This document shows, one piece after another, positions 62,269-64,000 of a stretch of 64,000 nucleotides of DNA. Below the pieces are notes generated by a model. It worked only from the letters and a program-made list of their open reading frames with translations, was not told the origin of the DNA and searched no databases. Position 1 is the first letter of the stretch. Every line of letters begins with the position of its first letter. Made by a program: the position numbers and the translations under genes. This stretch comes from Verrucomicrobia bacterium UBA1200 (GTDB lineage: Bacteria > Verrucomicrobiota > Kiritimatiellia > RFP12 > UBA1067), in contig DBXY01000010.1 in the NCBI GenBank assembly GCA_002309765.1, forward strand, positions 1-64,000. Reading direction: 5' to 3'.

Positions 62269-63603
62269 ATGACCTACGAAACCGCTTCAGAACTTCTGTC
62301 ACAAAACGGGCAATCTCAGGTTTTAAAGTTTTGGGACCGGCTCAACGCGGATGAACGCGACGCGCTGCTGGCGCAGATCGAGCGTCTGGATTTCGATTCT
62401 CTCTCCCGCATGCAAAACCTGATGGCCAACCCGCCCGCCCCGGAAGGCGGTAACCCCGAAGCCCCAAATGTGGTGGAATGGACGCCCGAACTTTACGCCG
62501 AGGCCAAAGCCGTCGGCGAACGGGAACTGCGCGCCGGACATGTGGCGGTGCTGGTGGTGGCGGGCGGACAGGGTTCCCGTCTGGGTTATGACGGGCCAAA
62601 AGGCTGCTACTCCATTGGTCCGGTTTCGGGGGCATCGCTGTTTTACTTCCACGCACGTAAAATCGTTGCGTTGTCCCGCAAATTTGGTGTCCGAATCCCC
62701 TTCTACGTGATGACCAGCGAGGTAAACAACGCCGCCACCGTCAAGCATTTTGAGGAAAACGATTACTTCGGAATCGACAAGCGTGATGTAATCTTTTTCA
62801 TTCAGGGGCTTTGGCCCGCGTTGGATCAGCAAGGGAAAATCATTCTCGACCAGCCTGGCCACATTTTCATGAGCCCGGACGGACACGGCGGAACCCTCAC
62901 CGCGTTGCTTAAAAACGGCTGTCTGGAGGACATGGAGCGCCGCGGCATCCGCGAGGTCTTTTATTTCCAAGTGGACAACCCGATGGTGGAAATCGCCAAC
63001 CCGGCGTTTATCGGACTGCACACCCTCCGCAACGCCGACATCTCGCTTAAGCTTTGCGCCAAGCGCGATCCCTACGAAAAGGTCGGCATGGTGGTGGTTC
63101 GCGGCGACCGATTCGGTATGGTGGAATACAGCGAGTTGACCGATGAGCAGGCCAACCGGCGCACCGAAACCGGTGACCTCTACTTCAAGTACGGCAGTGT
63201 GGCGATACACATTTTCTCGCTCGACTTCATGAAGCTCGAAGCGAACAAAGCGATGCCGCTCCATATCGCCCACAAAAAGATCCCGGTATGCCAGGATGAC
63301 GGGACGGTGGTCAAACCGAGCAGCAACAACGGTTGCAAATTCGAGAAATTCATCTTCGACGTACTGCCCGACGCCAAAACCGTGTTGAACGTAGCGTTCG
63401 ACCGCAACGAAGAATTTTCGCCGGTCAAGAACGCCGAGGGCGAGGATTCGCCGGAAACCTGCCGCCGCGATCTCCAAGCCAAATGGGCGCGCTGGTTCGT
63501 GGCCGCCGGCATGGCTACGCCAACCGTCCCGTTGGAGATTGATCCCGCCTACGCGATGGACGCCGAAGATCTCGCGGCAAAAGGCATTCTGTTGCGGGAT
63601 TGA
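62269..63603 (+). CDS. UDP-sugar pyrophosphorylase, eukaryote-like UDPGP family (UAP1-like)
   Basis: 444 residues. It joins UTP with a sugar 1-phosphate, most likely GlcNAc-1-P, glucose-1-P or GalNAc-1-P. The nucleotide loop is 'VLVVAGGQGSRLGYDGPKG' (about 93-111), with 'IGPVSGASLFYFHARKI', 'FFIQGLWPALDQQGKI', 'FMSPDGHGGTLTALL', 'VFYFQVDNPMVEIANPAFIG' and 'YFKYGSVAIHIFSLDF' all typical of the UAP1/AGX1 branch. TTGGAG precedes the ATG. This branch is separate from bacterial GlmU and GalU. It is convergent with the partial sialidase-like gene; the gap is 13 bases. Confidence 0.9.
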   Translation: MTYETASELLSQNGQSQVLKFWDRLNADERDALLAQIERLDFDSLSRMQNLMANPPAPEGGNPEAPNVVEWTPELYAEAKAVGERELRAGHVAVLVVAGGQGSRLGYDGPKGCYSIGPVSGASLFYFHARKIVALSRKFGVRIPFYVMTSEVNNAATVKHFEENDYFGIDKRDVIFFIQGLWPALDQQGKIILDQPGHIFMSPDGHGGTLTALLKNGCLEDMERRGIREVFYFQVDNPMVEIANPAFIGLHTLRNADISLKLCAKRDPYEKVGMVVVRGDRFGMVEYSELTDEQANRRTETGDLYFKYGSVAIHIFSLDFMKLEANKAMPLHIAHKKIPVCQDDGTVVKPSSNNGCKFEKFIFDVLPDAKTVLNVAFDRNEEFSPVKNAEGEDSPETCRRDLQAKWARWFVAAGMATPTVPLEIDPAYAMDAEDLAAKGILLRD

Positions 63604-63616
63604 CCGACTCGCGCCG

Positions 63617-64000
63617 TTATTTAACCGGCGCGCGGCGCAAACGGATCTTGTGGCCGACGGAACGGACGGTATCGGCGTTCACGCCGAAATGGCCCGCCAC
63701 ATAAAGCATTCCGTCGGCACAAAAGGCGGTGTTCCAGATCTGGAACGAATTGTCCACCGACGGAAAAACGTTCTTGATTTCGGTAAACCCCGGCGCCGGA
63801 CCGCCGGAAGAATTTTCCAACCCGGTGTCGTAAAGCAGCGGTTGGTCGGATACCACCATGGCGAACACCCGCGTTCCTTCGCGCTCCGCCATAATGTCAC
63901 CGCGATAGTATTCGTCGGTCATATAAGTAACCGCCACGCGGCCGTCCGGCAGTGCCGCGATAAACGGGGCCGAACAGCGTTTTCCGGCGTCAAGGTTATG
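63617..64000 (-). CDS. sialidase-like protein, C-terminal part (5' end outside window)
   Basis: 127 residues of a frame that stays open to base 64000, so the start is beyond the window; a GTG at 63937 is internal. 'SAPFIAALPDGRVAVTYMTD' and 'SFQIWNTAFCADGMLYVAGH' look like bladed-propeller strands of BNR/sialidase-type proteins, with a probable secretion signal upstream. Too little is present to place the catalytic residues. Confidence 0.55.
   Translation of the reverse strand, partial: HNLDAGKRCSAPFIAALPDGRVAVTYMTDEYYRGDIMAEREGTRVFAMVVSDQPLLYDTGLENSSGGPAPGFTEIKNVFPSVDNSFQIWNTAFCADGMLYVAGHFGVNADTVRSVGHKIRLRRAPVK

Overview
The window looks like a chromosomal segment from an anaerobic, glycan-degrading bacterium of the PVC superphylum, most likely a Kiritimatiellota (Verrucomicrobiota subdivision 5) relative. 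This placement is an inference. It rests on large secreted proteins with SUMF1/FGE-like domains, a hydrazine-synthase-alpha-like dihaem protein, GHL10 and DUF4832-type secreted proteins, a eukaryote-like UDP-sugar pyrophosphorylase, a 2[4Fe-4S] ferredoxin and 'DESxG'-style mobile genes. There is no rRNA, no recognisable tRNA and no CRISPR array. DNA is GC-rich except for an AT-rich island at 43.3-46.2 kb.

Layout. 1-6.5 kb: a three-gene minus-strand operon of large secreted proteins with a strong promoter; the last gene runs off the left edge. 6.55-8.84 kb: a secreted glycosidase-like protein. 9.3-14.5 kb (+): cysteine desulfurase, then ParE-ParC topoisomerase IV subunits. 14.6-18.9 kb (-): apt, upp, a divergent MraY-like transferase and a GHL10 glycosidase. 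19.2-20.4 kb (+): secreted FGE-like protein. 20.7-24.6 kb (+): rhamnulokinase-like kinase, folB and a MurU-AmgK fusion for cell-wall sugar recycling. 24.7-28.7 kb (+): GH38 alpha-mannosidase and a beta-helix protein. 28.7-33.5 kb (-): phosphofructokinase, era, GT4 glycosyltransferase and a secreted propeller-like protein. 33.9-35.3 kb (-): DUF4832-type secreted protein. 35.6-37.9 kb (+): phenylacetate-CoA ligase-like enzyme and a RAYT-type transposase, followed by palindromic repeats. 38.1-43.3 kb (-): a 1712-residue surface protein combining FGE, leucine-rich, InlB-type and chitobiase-type domains.

43.3-46.2 kb (-): an AT-rich cassette, TcmP - radical SAM - DUF3800, with its own promoter. 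This is the best candidate for an undescribed system. 46.7-47.9 kb (+): DUF4143 ATPase between related direct repeats. 48.3-61.7 kb (-): one long run of closely spaced or overlapping genes from a single strong promoter: G1P-dehydrogenase-like enzyme, KDG-type sugar kinase, nadA, a Tad/Flp pilus block (TadE-like, hypothetical, CpaB, FHA-TadA, TadB), a lone OppC-type permease, the dihaem/FGE-like protein and a small secreted protein. 62.0-63.6 kb (+): ferredoxin and UDP-sugar pyrophosphorylase. The right edge holds the C-terminal end of a sialidase-like protein.

Many intergenic gaps carry related short-motif repeats, including two 68-bp copies that match at 65 positions; the RAYT transposase is a candidate for spreading some of them. 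Several starts given here are downstream of the longest open frame, chosen because a ribosome binding site, a signal peptide or an overlap with the upstream gene supports them.
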